From Ornithobacterium rhinotracheale (GTDB taxonomy: Bacteria; Bacteroidota; Bacteroidia; Flavobacteriales; Weeksellaceae), in NCBI RefSeq assembly GCF_022832975.1, contig NZ_CP094846.1, forward strand, positions 434,001 through 498,000: DNA of 64,000 nt, in the 5' to 3' direction. The position numbers were made by a program, and so were the translations under genes. Each line of letters opens with the position of its first letter. Within the stretch, counting starts at the first letter, position 1. The notes below the pieces were generated by a model. It had not been told where the DNA came from and made no database searches. It worked only from the letters and a program-made list of their open reading frames with translations. Shown in pieces: positions 25,979 to 35,424 of the stretch.

Positions 25979-26638
25979 TTGGATCTTGTAATTTACGCAA
26001 TATTGTTAGGATTTATGCTGAGCTTGGTACTTATTGGGCCAGCTTTTTTCCTGCTAATTGAAACGAGTATTACTAAAGGATGGCGATCAGCCATTGCATT
26101 GGATGCTGGAGTGGTGTCTGCAGATTTACTCTGTATAGCCTTTGCCTACACGGGAGTAGGGGGCATTGTAGAATACATCGGTGCGCATCCTGCTTTGTAC
26201 AAAATCGGCGGATTTATCATTATGATTTATGGTGGAATTATGTATCTTTCCAAACCTAAATTACACCTTAAAAACGCCAAAATTGTCGGGAAAAATTATC
26301 TAAAGACCTTTGTCAATGGATTTTTGATGAATATTCTCAACATCGGAGTCGTGGGCTTCTGGTTTGTGGTTGCAGGGTGGGTAACACTCAAATACCCAGG
26401 AGGAGGGAATTTTGCGATTTTCATAGCCATTGCAATTCTCACTTTTATGGGAATTGATTTGTCTAAAATATTTTTGGCGCATAAATTTCAAGATCGCTTG
26501 ACCGATGCACTCGTTTATAAAATCAGAAAGTGGATTGGGGTTGTGTTGTTTGTCTTTGGTTTTATTATTTTGCTGAAAGGTTTTATATCCTTTCATCCAA
26601 TCGAAAACGCCTTACCTTCAATTCCTTTTCATGAGTAA
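25979..26638 (+). CDS. LysE family translocator
   Basis: A 219-residue inner-membrane protein with about six helices. The family-typical N-terminus is AILLGFMLSLVLIGPAFFLL (residues 7-26), with the conserved glycine/proline pattern of amino-acid exporters. It opens with TTG at 25979; the first ATG is inside the first helix, so TTG is preferred. It exports amino acids or similar small molecules; the substrate is unknown. It lies between the S41 protease and a two-helix membrane protein. Confidence 0.85.
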   Translation: MDLVIYAILLGFMLSLVLIGPAFFLLIETSITKGWRSAIALDAGVVSADLLCIAFAYTGVGGIVEYIGAHPALYKIGGFIIMIYGGIMYLSKPKLHLKNAKIVGKNYLKTFVNGFLMNILNIGVVGFWFVVAGWVTLKYPGGGNFAIFIAIAILTFMGIDLSKIFLAHKFQDRLTDALVYKIRKWIGVVLFVFGFIILLKGFISFHPIENALPSIPFHE

Positions 26639-26652
26639 AAAATTTTAATAAA

Positions 26653-26898
26653 ATGAAATTTGTAACACTATCGATGTTTCTTATAGCCATAGGTCTAATT
26701 GTGGCAGGTTTATATTGTGATGTTTCTGGAGATTTTCCCGAGTTAAAAAACAAGTTTTATGGCTTTGGGACGCTCACGCTTTTCTTCGTAGCAATGCCGC
26801 TGTTTTTAATTATGCGGAGAAAGAAATTTGATTTAAAAAAATACGATTTAAATAATTTTTTAGAAAACATAGATAAAGAAAAAAATCCGCGTAAATAA
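26653..26898 (+). CDS. Small two-helix membrane protein, unknown
   Basis: An 81-residue protein with two hydrophobic helices (about residues 4-23 and 38-57) and a Lys/Asp-rich cytoplasmic tail. I do not recognise it. It is 14 bases after the LysE gene. The terminator of the operon overlaps its last codons and stop, so no separate 3' untranslated region exists. Confidence 0.65.
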   Translation: MKFVTLSMFLIAIGLIVAGLYCDVSGDFPELKNKFYGFGTLTLFFVAMPLFLIMRRKKFDLKKYDLNNFLENIDKEKNPRK

Positions 26899-26911
26899 CG
26901 CGGATTTTTTG
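26881..26911 (+). terminator. Terminator overlapping the end of the small membrane protein gene
   Basis: AAAAATCCGCGT pairs with ACGCGGATTTTT across a 5-base loop holding part of the stop codon TAA, followed by a T6 run. Confidence 0.9.
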
Positions 26912-26939
26912 CTATGAAAATACCCTAAAATATAGATTT

Positions 26940-27416
26940 TTATTCATCAGTCTCTTCATTTTCACTTTCTTTTAAAGATGCTAGAAAATGCTGGTGCAGT
27001 TCAATGAATACTTTTTTAAATATTTTAGCCTCCTCAATATCAATTGAGCTCAAAGCATCTTCTACAGTAGCTCTCACTTCATCCATCACCTTTTTTTCTA
27101 GCAAAATACCTTTGTTCGTAAGATAGATTAAATTAGATCTTCTATCGAATGGATCGGTACGGCGTTCCACGATTTTAGCTTTTTCCAAATGATGAATCAA
27201 TCGCGTGATGCCAGGTTTGTCTCTAAAAGTTTCGTCGGCCAGAAATTGCTGAGAGCAACCTTCGTTTTGCCATAAAATAACGAGCAAAGAAAATTGTTCT
27301 TTAGTAATGGTTATCTTCTTCTTTTTTAGTCTATCAAAAAGAAGTTTTAGCATTAAATTGGGGGTGCGAGTAATTAGTAAATTGTATAAATCTTCTTTCT
27401 CTATGAAATTTTCCAT
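26940..27416 (-). CDS. MarR family transcriptional regulator
   Basis: A 158-residue protein with a winged helix at about residues 35-105: TKEQFSLLVILWQNEGCSQQ, LADETFRDKPGITRLIHHLE, and the wing VERRTDPFDRRSNLIYLT containing the DRR motif. MarR proteins are dimeric repressors released by small ligands. The only divergent partner is the AI-2E-family permease gene, which is a plausible but unproven target. Confidence 0.9.
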   Translation of the reverse strand: MENFIEKEDLYNLLITRTPNLMLKLLFDRLKKKKITITKEQFSLLVILWQNEGCSQQFLADETFRDKPGITRLIHHLEKAKIVERRTDPFDRRSNLIYLTNKGILLEKKVMDEVRATVEDALSSIDIEEAKIFKKVFIELHQHFLASLKESENEETDE

Positions 27417-27501
27417 TATAGCTTATGATTTAAATTAAGTATCTCCCACAAAAATAATTAAATTATTCAAAATAAATAAGGTTTAAGACTTGTAAAAATT
27501 T

Positions 27502-27509
27502 TATTTTTG
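27502..27509 (+). promoter_or_regulatory. -7 box of the AI-2E-family permease gene
   Basis: TATTTTTG matches TAnnTTTG. The in-frame TTG at 27507 overlaps it, so translation must begin at the ATG at 27528. Confidence 0.6.
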
Positions 27510-27527
27510 CGAAAAATTTTAAATGCT

Positions 27528-28721
27528 ATGGCAAAATTCACTACCTTAAAATTTTCACCCCAAAACTTTTTCTATATCATAAGCGGATTTATTTTAAGTT
27601 TTCTAGGGCTTTATCTAGGGCGAGGTTTTTTAATCCCGTTTTGTTTTTCGATACTCATCGCATTCATTCTTGTGCCCATGGTTCGTTTTTTTGAAAGAAA
27701 AGGAACGGGAACAGTTTTGGCAATTTGTATAGCTTTTTTAATTGTAATACTTGTATTTAGTGGAGTTTCTTATTTCTTCTCATCGCAAATTGCGAGTATT
27801 ATTTCAGATTTTGAAAACTTTAAATCAGAGCTTTCTCCGTTGCTAGATAGTGTGATTAATATGTACAACGAGAATTTGCCATTTCTTCCGCCAATCGATG
27901 CCGAAGGCGTAGCTTTTAGGGTGCAGTCTTTTCTTAAAAATTCAGGTGGAGATATTTTGGGTTCTACTTTGGTGCAGACGACTGCTTTTTTGGCCAATTT
28001 TGTATTGATTCCAGTTTATGTTTTCTTGTTGCTTTTGTATAGGAGGGGACTTGTAAAGGGGATTATGATGTTTTTCCATAAGAGCCAAAGAGAAGATGTG
28101 CGCACCATTATTTATGAAGTGCAAAGTGTAGGGAAAGATTATATCGTAGGGCTTATGACCGTGATGCTGATTATGGCTGTGTTAAATTCCTCATTTATGC
28201 TAATTATTGGGGTGGATTATGCCATTATGTTTGGTTGTTTGGCGGCGTTGCTTATTGTGATTCCTTATATTGGCACCTACATAGGAGGGGCTTTGCCAGT
28301 GCTGTATGCTTTAGTAACGATGGGGCCAACAAGTGCAATAGCGATTTTAATCTGTTTTGCTATAATTCAAATGATCGACGGGAACTACCTTACGCCTAAA
28401 ATCGTAGGGAGCAACACCAGTGTCAATGCCTTGGCAGCCTTCATTGCTTTAATCATAGGGGGTGCACTATGGGGCATTGTAGGTATGATTCTTTCCATTC
28501 CGTTTACGGCGATGCTCAAGAAAATCTTTAAACGAGTTGCTGGGCTGCAACCATTGTCCTTGCTGTTGGGAGAGGAACTGTTTGATAATAAAAAATTAGA
28601 GCTCAAGGATTTAGAAATAGAATACATAGACGAAAAACCTAAACCTAGTTCGATTTTCTTAAAGTTGAAAAGATTTTTTGTAGAAAAAATCACTCCAGAA
28701 GATAAAGATAGCGATATATAA
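27528..28721 (+). CDS. AI-2E family transporter (YdiK/PerM-type permease)
   Basis: A 397-residue membrane protein (start ATG 27528, MAKFTTLKFSPQNFFYIISG). The family pattern is a first helix pair near residues 15-60 with FLIPFCFSILIAFILVPMVR, an amphipathic helical region at about residues 90-150, and C-terminal helices including VIPYIGTYIGGALPVLYALV and IQMIDGNYLTPKIVGSNTSV. Relatives have been linked to AI-2 export and to ion exchange, so the family name does not prove signalling. The tail is charged and cytoplasmic. The end of the gene forms half of its terminator. Confidence 0.9.
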   Translation: MAKFTTLKFSPQNFFYIISGFILSFLGLYLGRGFLIPFCFSILIAFILVPMVRFFERKGTGTVLAICIAFLIVILVFSGVSYFFSSQIASIISDFENFKSELSPLLDSVINMYNENLPFLPPIDAEGVAFRVQSFLKNSGGDILGSTLVQTTAFLANFVLIPVYVFLLLLYRRGLVKGIMMFFHKSQREDVRTIIYEVQSVGKDYIVGLMTVMLIMAVLNSSFMLIIGVDYAIMFGCLAALLIVIPYIGTYIGGALPVLYALVTMGPTSAIAILICFAIIQMIDGNYLTPKIVGSNTSVNALAAFIALIIGGALWGIVGMILSIPFTAMLKKIFKRVAGLQPLSLLLGEELFDNKKLELKDLEIEYIDEKPKPSSIFLKLKRFFVEKITPEDKDSDI

Positions 28722-28735
28722 ATATCGCTATTTTT
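28708..28735 (+). terminator. Terminator overlapping both convergent gene ends
   Basis: ATAGCGATAT / ATATCGCTAT with a 4-base loop and T5. The left arm is in the permease gene's last codons, and the T-run lies over the rsmA stop at 28728. Confidence 0.8.
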
Positions 28736-29504
28736 CTGCGTAAAGTTTTTTAGCTAAATCAATAAAATCGTCCACGCTCAATTGCTCGGCGCGGAGATTC
28801 TTGTATTTTAAGGTAGAAAGCAATTCATTTTGGTTTAAAGACTTTAGCGCGTTGCTTAATTTTTTTCTTCTTTGGTTAAATCCAGTTTTTACTAAATTTA
28901 GGAAGAAAGCATACGGCACGCCCTCGATTTCCTCACGGAATCGAGTCAAGCGAATCACGCCAGACTTCACCTTTGGAGGCGGAGTGAATACATTTTCATC
29001 CACAGTAAATAGATATTCCGCTTTGTAGTACGCTTGCATCAAAACCGAAAGAATACCATAAGTTTTACTCCCGTGCGGAGCGGCAATACGCTCGGCAACT
29101 TCTTTTTGAAACATACCTACCACTTCGGGGATTTGTATTCTGTTGTCCAGCACTTTGAACATAATTTGCGTAGAAATGTTGTAAGGGAAATTCCCAATCA
29201 CCGCAATCGGATTTGGGAAATGTTTGCCCAGATCCATTTTTAAAAAATCTTCCGAGAAAATCGGTAAATTTTGTTTGATGCCGTTATACTTTTCATTCAG
29301 ATACTCAACAGATTCTGTGTCAATTTCCACCACAGAAACCGAACGCTGGTCTCTAAGCAAAAACTGGGTGAGCACGCCCATACCTGGTCCTATTTCTAGC
29401 ACTTCGTGGTAGCCTTCCCAAGAGAGTGCCTCCACGATTTTTTCTGCAATATTTAAATCGTTTAAAAAATGTTGACCGAGGTGTTTTTTTGCTTTTACAT
29501 TCAT
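28728..29504 (-). CDS. rsmA: 16S rRNA (adenine(1518/1519)-N6)-dimethyltransferase
   Basis: A 258-residue KsgA/Dim1 methyltransferase that dimethylates two adjacent adenines near the 3' end of 16S rRNA. It has the family start VKAKKHLGQHFLNDLNIAEK, the SAM-binding LEIGPGMGVLTQFLL, the SVVEIDTESVEYL acidic residue, and the catalytic NFPYNIS motif. The C-terminal RRKKLSNALKSL helix follows. It stands alone on this strand. Confidence 0.97.
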   Translation of the reverse strand: MNVKAKKHLGQHFLNDLNIAEKIVEALSWEGYHEVLEIGPGMGVLTQFLLRDQRSVSVVEIDTESVEYLNEKYNGIKQNLPIFSEDFLKMDLGKHFPNPIAVIGNFPYNISTQIMFKVLDNRIQIPEVVGMFQKEVAERIAAPHGSKTYGILSVLMQAYYKAEYLFTVDENVFTPPPKVKSGVIRLTRFREEIEGVPYAFFLNLVKTGFNQRRKKLSNALKSLNQNELLSTLKYKNLRAEQLSVDDFIDLAKKLYAEK

Positions 29505-29636
29505 ATCGGTGCAAAAGTAAGCAAAGTTTAGGCAGTATGAAAAATTATTTTCAAAAAAATTTTAATTATAATTATCTGTAAATCAATTTTTAAAATAAAA
29601 TTTAAGGTTGAATTTCAATAAAAATGATAAAAAATA

Positions 29637-29667
29637 TTTGGTAGGAATAAAATTGTTTGTATATTTG
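29637..29667 (+). promoter_or_regulatory. Promoter of the initiator tRNA gene
   Basis: TTTG (29637-29640) and TATATTTG (29660-29667) are separated by 19 bases, the canonical spacing, and lie 12 bases before the mature tRNA. Confidence 0.85.
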
Positions 29668-29678
29668 CAATCCAATAG

Positions 29679-29751
29679 CGCGGGATGGAGAAGTCGGTAT
29701 CTCGTCGGGCTCATAACCCGAAGGTCGCTGGTTCGAGTCCAGCTCCCGCTA
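29679..29751 (+). tRNA. Initiator tRNA-Met (anticodon CAT)
   Basis: A complete cloverleaf: acceptor CGCGGGA pairs with TCCCGCT except at the first position (C1 with T72), the D arm is GGAG/CTCG, and the anticodon loop CTCATAA is closed by the three G-C pairs GGG/CCC that mark initiators. The T arm is GCTGG/CCAGC with loop TTCGAGT. The unpaired first position is also an initiator trait; E. coli has C1-A72. CCA is not encoded (the sequence continues ACTA). Confidence 0.97.
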
Positions 29752-29759
29752 CTAAGTAA

Positions 29760-29797
29760 AGCCATTGATTACATTTGTTTTCAGTGGCTGTTTTTTT
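29760..29797 (+). terminator. Terminator of the tRNA gene
   Basis: AGCCATTG pairs with CAGTGGCT (one wobble) across a 13-base loop, followed by G and T7. Confidence 0.75.
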
Positions 29798-29883
29798 CTC
29801 AATTATCTCATCCTTTTTATTCAACTTTTTTATTTTCATTTTCTAAAAAAAAATCGTACATTTAAGCTCATAATCAGAGCTGT

Positions 29884-31866
29884 ATGAAATATCACCCATT
29901 TGCTTTTTGGTTATTTTTTTTCTGTATTGGAATTGGTGTGGGCAATTTCTTTGATGTTCCGCCGAGCTGGGCTATATCGGGTGGGATGCTGTCTTTACTA
30001 TTGCTAGTTCTATTTCGTAGAGAAAATCGATATTTTGCCTATTTTTCTTTTTTATTTTGTGTTTGTTTGGGGCTTTTTCGGTATCAGCAAATCAATGCAG
30101 ATGTAAATTCGGATTTTGAAGGTTTTTTGAAACCCACAACCGAAGTGCGGATTGAAGAAAGTCTAAAACCCAGTGCAAAATATTATAAATACAAGGCTGA
30201 AATTCTGCGGATTCTATCAGATTCTTTGGGGCTAACACGCCAAAAGATTTTACTTTACACGCCCAAGGATCAAGGTGAAAAATATGAAAATCAGATTTTA
30301 TGGCTCCACGGAAATTTGTCTAGCATTGCCATGCCGAAAAATCCGCATGTTTTTGATTATAAGAAATATATGTTTAGGCAGGGAGTGGGCTTACAAATGT
30401 TTTGCGATACGATTTTGCAAACTAAAAATCCTTCAAAATTCGATTTTAAATATAAATTAAATGTCTTTAAATCTCAGTTTAAACAAAAATTAAAAGCTTT
30501 AGGCTTTAGTCCCACGAGCAGAATTTTTATCCAGTCGCTGGCATTGGGCGACAGAAACGATTTCGACGCCGATTTTAGGCGAAAATTATCTGCGGCGGGC
30601 ATTTCGCATTTGTTTGCCATTTCGGGCTTGCATGTAGGCATTGTTTACGGCTTTTTATTTGTGATTTTTTATCCCATTTTATTTTTACCTCATGGGAGAA
30701 ATTTGCGTATAATCCTCTCGCTTTTAGTGATTTGGGCGTATGCGTATTTTGTGGGAGCCACGCCATCGGTAGTGCGAGCGGCTTTTATGCTCACGATTTT
30801 TTCGCTGAGTTTTATTTTTCAGCGACGGGGAAATTTTTATCATGTTTTGGCGTTTACGGCATTGGTTTTATTGTTTATTAATCCCAATTATTTGTTCGAT
30901 GTGGGATTTCAATTGAGTTATACGGCGGTGTTTTTTATCGTTTGGGCGACGCGATATTTTAAATCTTTTAGCCCCGAAAGAGGGAAGTTTAAAATCGCTT
31001 TGTTCGATTTGGTGCTGGTTACTTTGGCGGCTCAATTGGGTGTTTTGCCGATAAGTATCGCCTATTTTCATCAGTTTTCGTGGTTGTTTTTGATTGGGAA
31101 TTTATTGTTTTTCCCAATTTCTGCCTTGTTGGTCGGTTTTTGTTTTCTTATATTTTTTATGCTGAGTTTAGGCGTTATGCCCGATTTTTTAGTCCAAATT
31201 TCAAATTTTATTTTTGGTGGTTTCGATGAGGTTTTAAACTTAAGTGTAGAAAACGATACCTTTTTAATCCAAAATATCCATTGGAATTTTGGGCAAATGC
31301 TGGCTTGGTGGGCAATGATTTTTGCGTTTGCTTATGCATTGAAAAACCGAAATTTAGCGAATTGGAATAAATTTTTAGCCTTAATTGTGGTCTTTTTAGC
31401 CTTTGGCTATGTTGATGTTTTTCAGGCAAGAAATAAAAGCCAATTCATTGTTTTTCATCAATATCAAAAGAATTTGATGGCGTATCGGGAAGGGCAAAAT
31501 TTATGGGTGTTTGGAGCAGATGATTTGGCTAAAGATTTTATCATTCAGCCATTTGCCACCGAGGAGGAAATTCGTAATATTCAATATTTTTCTTGGGGGG
31601 GAAATTTAACGATGAATGATTTTCGGAAGTCGGATCGTTTGATTCAATTTGGGCAAAAGATTATTTTAATCAACCCTATGGGCGAGAAAATCCCTCAAAA
31701 TGTGGATTTTCTTTATTTCACGCAATCGCATTCGGATTTAAATGATAAAAAATTCAGCCAAAAATTGATTTTTGACGGTGCTAGTAAATTTTGGCAAGTC
31801 CATAAATTCAAAGCAGAACAAAAGCATTTTACTGCCGATGACGGATTCTTTATTCTTGAAAAATAA
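29884..31866 (+). CDS. ComEC/Rec2 family DNA-uptake membrane protein
   Basis: A 660-residue polytopic membrane protein. N-terminal helices (residues 5-65) lead to an extracytoplasmic OB-like region. The ComEC competence core at about residues 220-460 has IQSLALGDRNDFDADFRRKL, the family signature AAGISHLFAISGLHVGIVYG and GATPSVVRAAFMLTIFSLSF. ComEC forms the channel that brings single-stranded DNA into the cytoplasm. The C-terminal metallo-beta-lactamase-like domain of full-length ComEC seems missing or very degraded: the tail (about residues 500-660) has no HxHxDH. That shorter form is frequent in Bacteroidota. Confidence 0.9.
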   Translation: MKYHPFAFWLFFFCIGIGVGNFFDVPPSWAISGGMLSLLLLVLFRRENRYFAYFSFLFCVCLGLFRYQQINADVNSDFEGFLKPTTEVRIEESLKPSAKYYKYKAEILRILSDSLGLTRQKILLYTPKDQGEKYENQILWLHGNLSSIAMPKNPHVFDYKKYMFRQGVGLQMFCDTILQTKNPSKFDFKYKLNVFKSQFKQKLKALGFSPTSRIFIQSLALGDRNDFDADFRRKLSAAGISHLFAISGLHVGIVYGFLFVIFYPILFLPHGRNLRIILSLLVIWAYAYFVGATPSVVRAAFMLTIFSLSFIFQRRGNFYHVLAFTALVLLFINPNYLFDVGFQLSYTAVFFIVWATRYFKSFSPERGKFKIALFDLVLVTLAAQLGVLPISIAYFHQFSWLFLIGNLLFFPISALLVGFCFLIFFMLSLGVMPDFLVQISNFIFGGFDEVLNLSVENDTFLIQNIHWNFGQMLAWWAMIFAFAYALKNRNLANWNKFLALIVVFLAFGYVDVFQARNKSQFIVFHQYQKNLMAYREGQNLWVFGADDLAKDFIIQPFATEEEIRNIQYFSWGGNLTMNDFRKSDRLIQFGQKIILINPMGEKIPQNVDFLYFTQSHSDLNDKKFSQKLIFDGASKFWQVHKFKAEQKHFTADDGFFILEK

Positions 31867-31867
31867 A

Positions 31868-31900
31868 AAAGCGACCTTTTCAATTTTGAAAAAGTCGCCT
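31868..31900 (-). terminator. Bidirectional terminator between comEC-like gene and fabI
   Basis: GCGAC...GTCGC arms with an inner TTTTCA/TTGAAAA stem. The T-run is much better on the minus strand, so it mainly serves fabI. Confidence 0.75.
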
Positions 31901-31924
31901 TTAAGTAATAAGTAATATGAAAAA

Positions 31925-32734
31925 TTATTGTTTTAAGAATTTTTCTACGATGCCTTTAGAAACACCTGTGCTACTAAATCCGCCATCGTTGTAGATGTTT
32001 TGCATTGTGATTCTTCTAGTAAAGTCACTAAACATCATTACACACACGCGGGCACAATCATCGGCAGTTGCGTTTCCGAGTGGGGAAAGCTCTTCGGCAA
32101 CGCCTAAAAAGCCATCAAATCCCTTAACGCCAGAGCCTGCAGTTGTTGGGGTAGGGGATTGAGAAATGGTGTTTACACGCACTTTTTTGGCATCTCCCCA
32201 GTGATATCCAAAGCTTCTTGCGATACTTTCCAAATAGGCCTTGTTGTCTGCCATGTCGTTGTAATCTGGAAAAAATCTTTGTGCTGCAATATAAGATAAT
32301 GCCACGATACTTCCCCATTCGTTCATACAATCTTTTTCCCAAGCGGTTTTCATCACACGGTGAAAAGAAAGTGCGGAAATATCAAATCCTTTGTGGGTGT
32401 AGTCGTAGTTCATTTCGGTGTAAGGAATGCCTTTTCTCACATTTACACTCATTCCGATTGAGTGCAAAATAAAATCAATTTTGCCGAATTTTTCAATTGC
32501 TTTGTCAAACAATGCACTTAAATCGTCCATATTGGTTGCATCTGCAGGAACAACTTCGCTACCAGTTTGCTCTGCCAATTGCTGGATTTTCCCAAAGCGC
32601 ATTGCCACAGGTGCGTTGCTCAAGATAAACTCTGCACCTTGCTCTTTACATTGCAAAGCTGTTTTCCAAGCAATAGAATTTTCGTCTAGCGCACCGAAAA
32701 TAATTCCTTTTTTTCCGTTTAATATTCCACTCAT
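31925..32734 (-). CDS. fabI: Enoyl-[acyl-carrier-protein] reductase (NADH)
   Basis: A 269-residue short-chain dehydrogenase of the FabI type, which makes the last reduction of each fatty-acid elongation cycle. It starts GKKGIIFGALDENSIAWKTA (the variant Rossmann motif of FabI). It carries FILHSIGMSVN and the catalytic Y-x6-K in YNDMADNKAYLES. The C-terminal QNIYNDGGFSSTG is present. FabI is the target of triclosan-type inhibitors. It is monocistronic. fabF and acpP are also in this window. Confidence 0.95.
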   Translation of the reverse strand: MSGILNGKKGIIFGALDENSIAWKTALQCKEQGAEFILSNAPVAMRFGKIQQLAEQTGSEVVPADATNMDDLSALFDKAIEKFGKIDFILHSIGMSVNVRKGIPYTEMNYDYTHKGFDISALSFHRVMKTAWEKDCMNEWGSIVALSYIAAQRFFPDYNDMADNKAYLESIARSFGYHWGDAKKVRVNTISQSPTPTTAGSGVKGFDGFLGVAEELSPLGNATADDCARVCVMMFSDFTRRITMQNIYNDGGFSSTGVSKGIVEKFLKQ

Positions 32735-32810
32735 AATTTGTGTTTTTTTATTGATTTTTTCTTACTTAAGCTATAAAAGTAAAAAAAATATTTGATTTAA
32801 ATAATTTTAA

Positions 32811-33836
32811 TTAAGCTTTATAGTTCACTACTGCTTGGATAAAGGCTTCGGCGTTTTCCACAGGCACATTTGGCAGAATGCCGTGCCCAAGATTAGCAAT
32901 GTATTTATAGGTGCCAAAATCCTCTATCATTTCCTTTACCATCTCTTGAATTTTCTCTGGCGGAGAAAGCAAACGAGACGGGTCGAAGTTTCCTTGTAAA
33001 GTCTTTTTGTAGCCCGTTAATTCTCTAGCCATTTGTGGCGTGATTGTCCAGTCTACGCCCAGAGCCGAAGCGTTAGAAGTCGCCATTTTTTCTAGCGCAA
33101 ACCAGCAACCTTTGGCAAAAACTACCACAGGAGCGATTTTGTAAAGTGCATTTACAATTTGCTCGATGTATTGATAAGAAAATTCTTGATAATCCTTTGG
33201 CGAAAGCATGCCTCCCCAGCTATCAAAAATCTGTAAAACATCGCAACCGTGTTTGGCTTTTTCTTCTAAATAAAGAATGGTAGAATCCGTGATTTTTTGC
33301 AATAGTTTATGTGCTAAGGCAGGCTCGGTAAAAGCAAAAGATTTAGCTTTGTCAAAGTTTTTAGATCCTTGCCCTTGCACTGCATAGCAGAAGATTGTCC
33401 ACGGTGAACCCGCAAAACCAATCAACGGAATTTCATCGTTGAGCTCTTTTTTGGTTAAATCAAGCGCATCAAAAACATATTGTAAATTCTCGTTTACATT
33501 GCCACTTGCCAGTTTTTCGATGTCGGCAGCCGAGCGCACAGGATTTTCGAGCCAAGGGCCTACGCCTGGTTTCATTTCAAAGTTTAAGCCCATCGCTTGC
33601 GGAATCACCAAAATATCCGAGAAAATAATCGCGGCATCAATCGGGAATCTGCGATAGGGTTGAAGCGTGATTTCTGAAGCAAGCTCTGGCGTTTGGCAAC
33701 GAGTAAAGAAATCGTATTTATCTTTAAGTGCCATAAATTCAGGTAAGTATCTTCCAGCTTGTCGCATCATCCACACAGGGGGTCTTGATACTTCTTCGCC
33801 GCGCAAAGCCTTTAGCAATAAATCATTTTTGGGCAT
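32811..33836 (-). CDS. hemE: Uroporphyrinogen decarboxylase
   Basis: A 341-residue enzyme that converts uroporphyrinogen III to coproporphyrinogen III. The N-terminal substrate motif is [16 protein letters not shown], followed by [27 protein letters not shown], and [15 protein letters not shown] with [19 protein letters not shown] at the end. It overlaps hemD by 14 bases and is the last gene of the hemA-hemC-hemD-hemE operon. Confidence 0.96.
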   Translation of the reverse strand: MPKNDLLLKALRGEEVSRPPVWMMRQAGRYLPEFMALKDKYDFFTRCQTPELASEITLQPYRRFPIDAAIIFSDILVIPQAMGLNFEMKPGVGPWLENPVRSAADIEKLASGNVNENLQYVFDALDLTKKELNDEIPLIGFAGSPWTIFCYAVQGQGSKNFDKAKSFAFTEPALAHKLLQKITDSTILYLEEKAKHGCDVLQIFDSWGGMLSPKDYQEFSYQYIEQIVNALYKIAPVVVFAKGCWFALEKMATSNASALGVDWTITPQMARELTGYKKTLQGNFDPSRLLSPPEKIQEMVKEMIEDFGTYKYIANLGHGILPNVPVENAEAFIQAVVNYKA

Positions 33837-34488
33837 ATTGTAATGTATTTTTAATTAAATCTATTAAATCTTGTGTTTTAGGTGTTTTCGGAATGAAAAT
33901 TTTGTTTTTAGTAAAATTTTCAAGTGATTTTTGGGTGCTTTCACCTATCGCAAAAATAAAAGAATTATTCGGAATTTGATAGGTTTTAAAAAAAGATTTC
34001 ACCCCAGACGGACTAAAGAATGCGTAGGCATCATAATCTGTATTTAATGTGGGCGAAATGCTTTTGGTTTGATACACGGGCACTTCCGTGAGTGGTATTT
34101 TTGCCGATTTCAGTGCATTGGGAATAGTGTCTAGCCGAATGTCGCTGCACAAAAAACAAAATCGTTTTTGGCTATATTTTTCTTGGATAATTTGCACTAA
34201 ATCTTCGGCATAGCCAGCGGTAGCGAGTACGGGGTTATTTTTGCTGAGTAGGTTTCTCGATTTCTCGCCCACGCAGTAAAAATTCCCTTTAATTCGGTTT
34301 TTTATCGCCCATTGGGCAGCCCTTAGGCTCGAAACGATAAAATCCGTTTCATTTTCAATTTTAGCCAAAATTTCTCGGTCAGGAAAATATTCGGTGCTGA
34401 TGAAATCCATAGCATCCACTTGCGCTTTGGGCAAAGCACTTTGATACACCTCTGGACTCAGTTTTTTAGTTAAAAGAATTTTCAGCAT
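33823..34488 (-). CDS. hemD: Uroporphyrinogen-III synthase
   Basis: A 221-residue, poorly conserved two-domain enzyme that closes hydroxymethylbilane into uroporphyrinogen III. Motifs are weak, as usual for the family: [28 protein letters not shown], and a C-terminal [14 protein letters not shown] then [15 protein letters not shown]. Position between hemC (12 bases) and hemE (14-base overlap) makes the assignment firm. Confidence 0.9.
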   Translation of the reverse strand: MLKILLTKKLSPEVYQSALPKAQVDAMDFISTEYFPDREILAKIENETDFIVSSLRAAQWAIKNRIKGNFYCVGEKSRNLLSKNNPVLATAGYAEDLVQIIQEKYSQKRFCFLCSDIRLDTIPNALKSAKIPLTEVPVYQTKSISPTLNTDYDAYAFFSPSGVKSFFKTYQIPNNSFIFAIGESTQKSLENFTKNKIFIPKTPKTQDLIDLIKNTLQYAQK

Positions 34489-34500
34489 TTCCGAATTGGT

Positions 34501-35418
34501 TTAAGCACCAATTTGTTTTTTGATTTCTTGAATGATTCCGCCCGCTCCTTGGTCTAAACAGATTTGTGCCATTTCTTCGCCCAAAGTTTGTGCATCGCCC
34601 AGCGGACGCGTTTCGGAAATTTCAATTTTCTGTGTCCCGTCAAGGCTTAAAATTGCACCCGAAAAATGCACTTTTTCATTCTCGATATGCGCGTAGCCAC
34701 CAATCGGAGCCGTGCAGCCGCCTTCGAGTTTTCTTAAAAAAGCACGTTCAATTTCGCCCGCCGTTTGGGCTTGTGTATCGCTGATTTCGCTTAAATCTAA
34801 ATCCTGTCTTGTTACGATTCCCACGATGCCTTGCGAGGGGGCTGAAATCATATTTTCTATGAATTGGTATTGCAGATTATGCTTGGTTAAATTTTGTAGG
34901 ATTTCGCTACGGTTCAGTCCCGCATAGGCGAAAATCGCCCCATCCCAATTGTTGTCGAGCAGTTTTTGTAATCTTAATTGCACATTCCCACGCAGGTCTA
35001 CCACGCTGTCTTGCGGAAAACGATTGTGCCAGAAGGCTTTTCTGCGCAGGCTTCCCGTTGCGATGGTGCGTTTTTCTTTTTCTAAAATGTCCGAAGATTT
35101 AAATACCAAAATATCACGATGATCGCCGCGTGGCAAGCAGGCTGAAAGCTGAAGCCCTTGTGCCAATTGTGTAGGCACATCTTTTAAACTATGCACGGCC
35201 AAATCGATTTCGCCATTTACAAGGGCAATGTCCAAAGTTTTGGTAAAAACTCCTGTGATTCCTAATTCGTAAATGGGTTGTTTCAATTTTAAATCGCCCT
35301 CAGAGGCTATGGGCACGATCTCCACCGAATGCCCAAATTCTTCTAATCTTTTTTGCGCTTGGAGTGCTTGCCACATTGCGAGCGGACTTTTGCGCGTGCC
35401 TAATTTAAGTGTTGCCAT
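34501..35418 (-). CDS. hemC: Hydroxymethylbilane synthase (porphobilinogen deaminase)
   Basis: A 305-residue enzyme that polymerises four porphobilinogens. It starts LKLGTRKSPLAMWQALQAQK and has AVHSLKDVPTQL with the catalytic Asp region, RGDHRDILVF, and TGSLRRKAF. The dipyrromethane-cofactor Cys is in LEGGCTAPIGGYA. It is 6 bases after hemA and 12 before hemD. Confidence 0.96.
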   Translation of the reverse strand: MATLKLGTRKSPLAMWQALQAQKRLEEFGHSVEIVPIASEGDLKLKQPIYELGITGVFTKTLDIALVNGEIDLAVHSLKDVPTQLAQGLQLSACLPRGDHRDILVFKSSDILEKEKRTIATGSLRRKAFWHNRFPQDSVVDLRGNVQLRLQKLLDNNWDGAIFAYAGLNRSEILQNLTKHNLQYQFIENMISAPSQGIVGIVTRQDLDLSEISDTQAQTAGEIERAFLRKLEGGCTAPIGGYAHIENEKVHFSGAILSLDGTQKIEISETRPLGDAQTLGEEMAQICLDQGAGGIIQEIKKQIGA

Positions 35419-35424
35419 AAGCGA

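Noticed and set aside
29608-29865. Plus-strand ORF running through the initiator tRNA
   Set aside because: It overlaps the tRNA and its promoter; no protein would be made from it.
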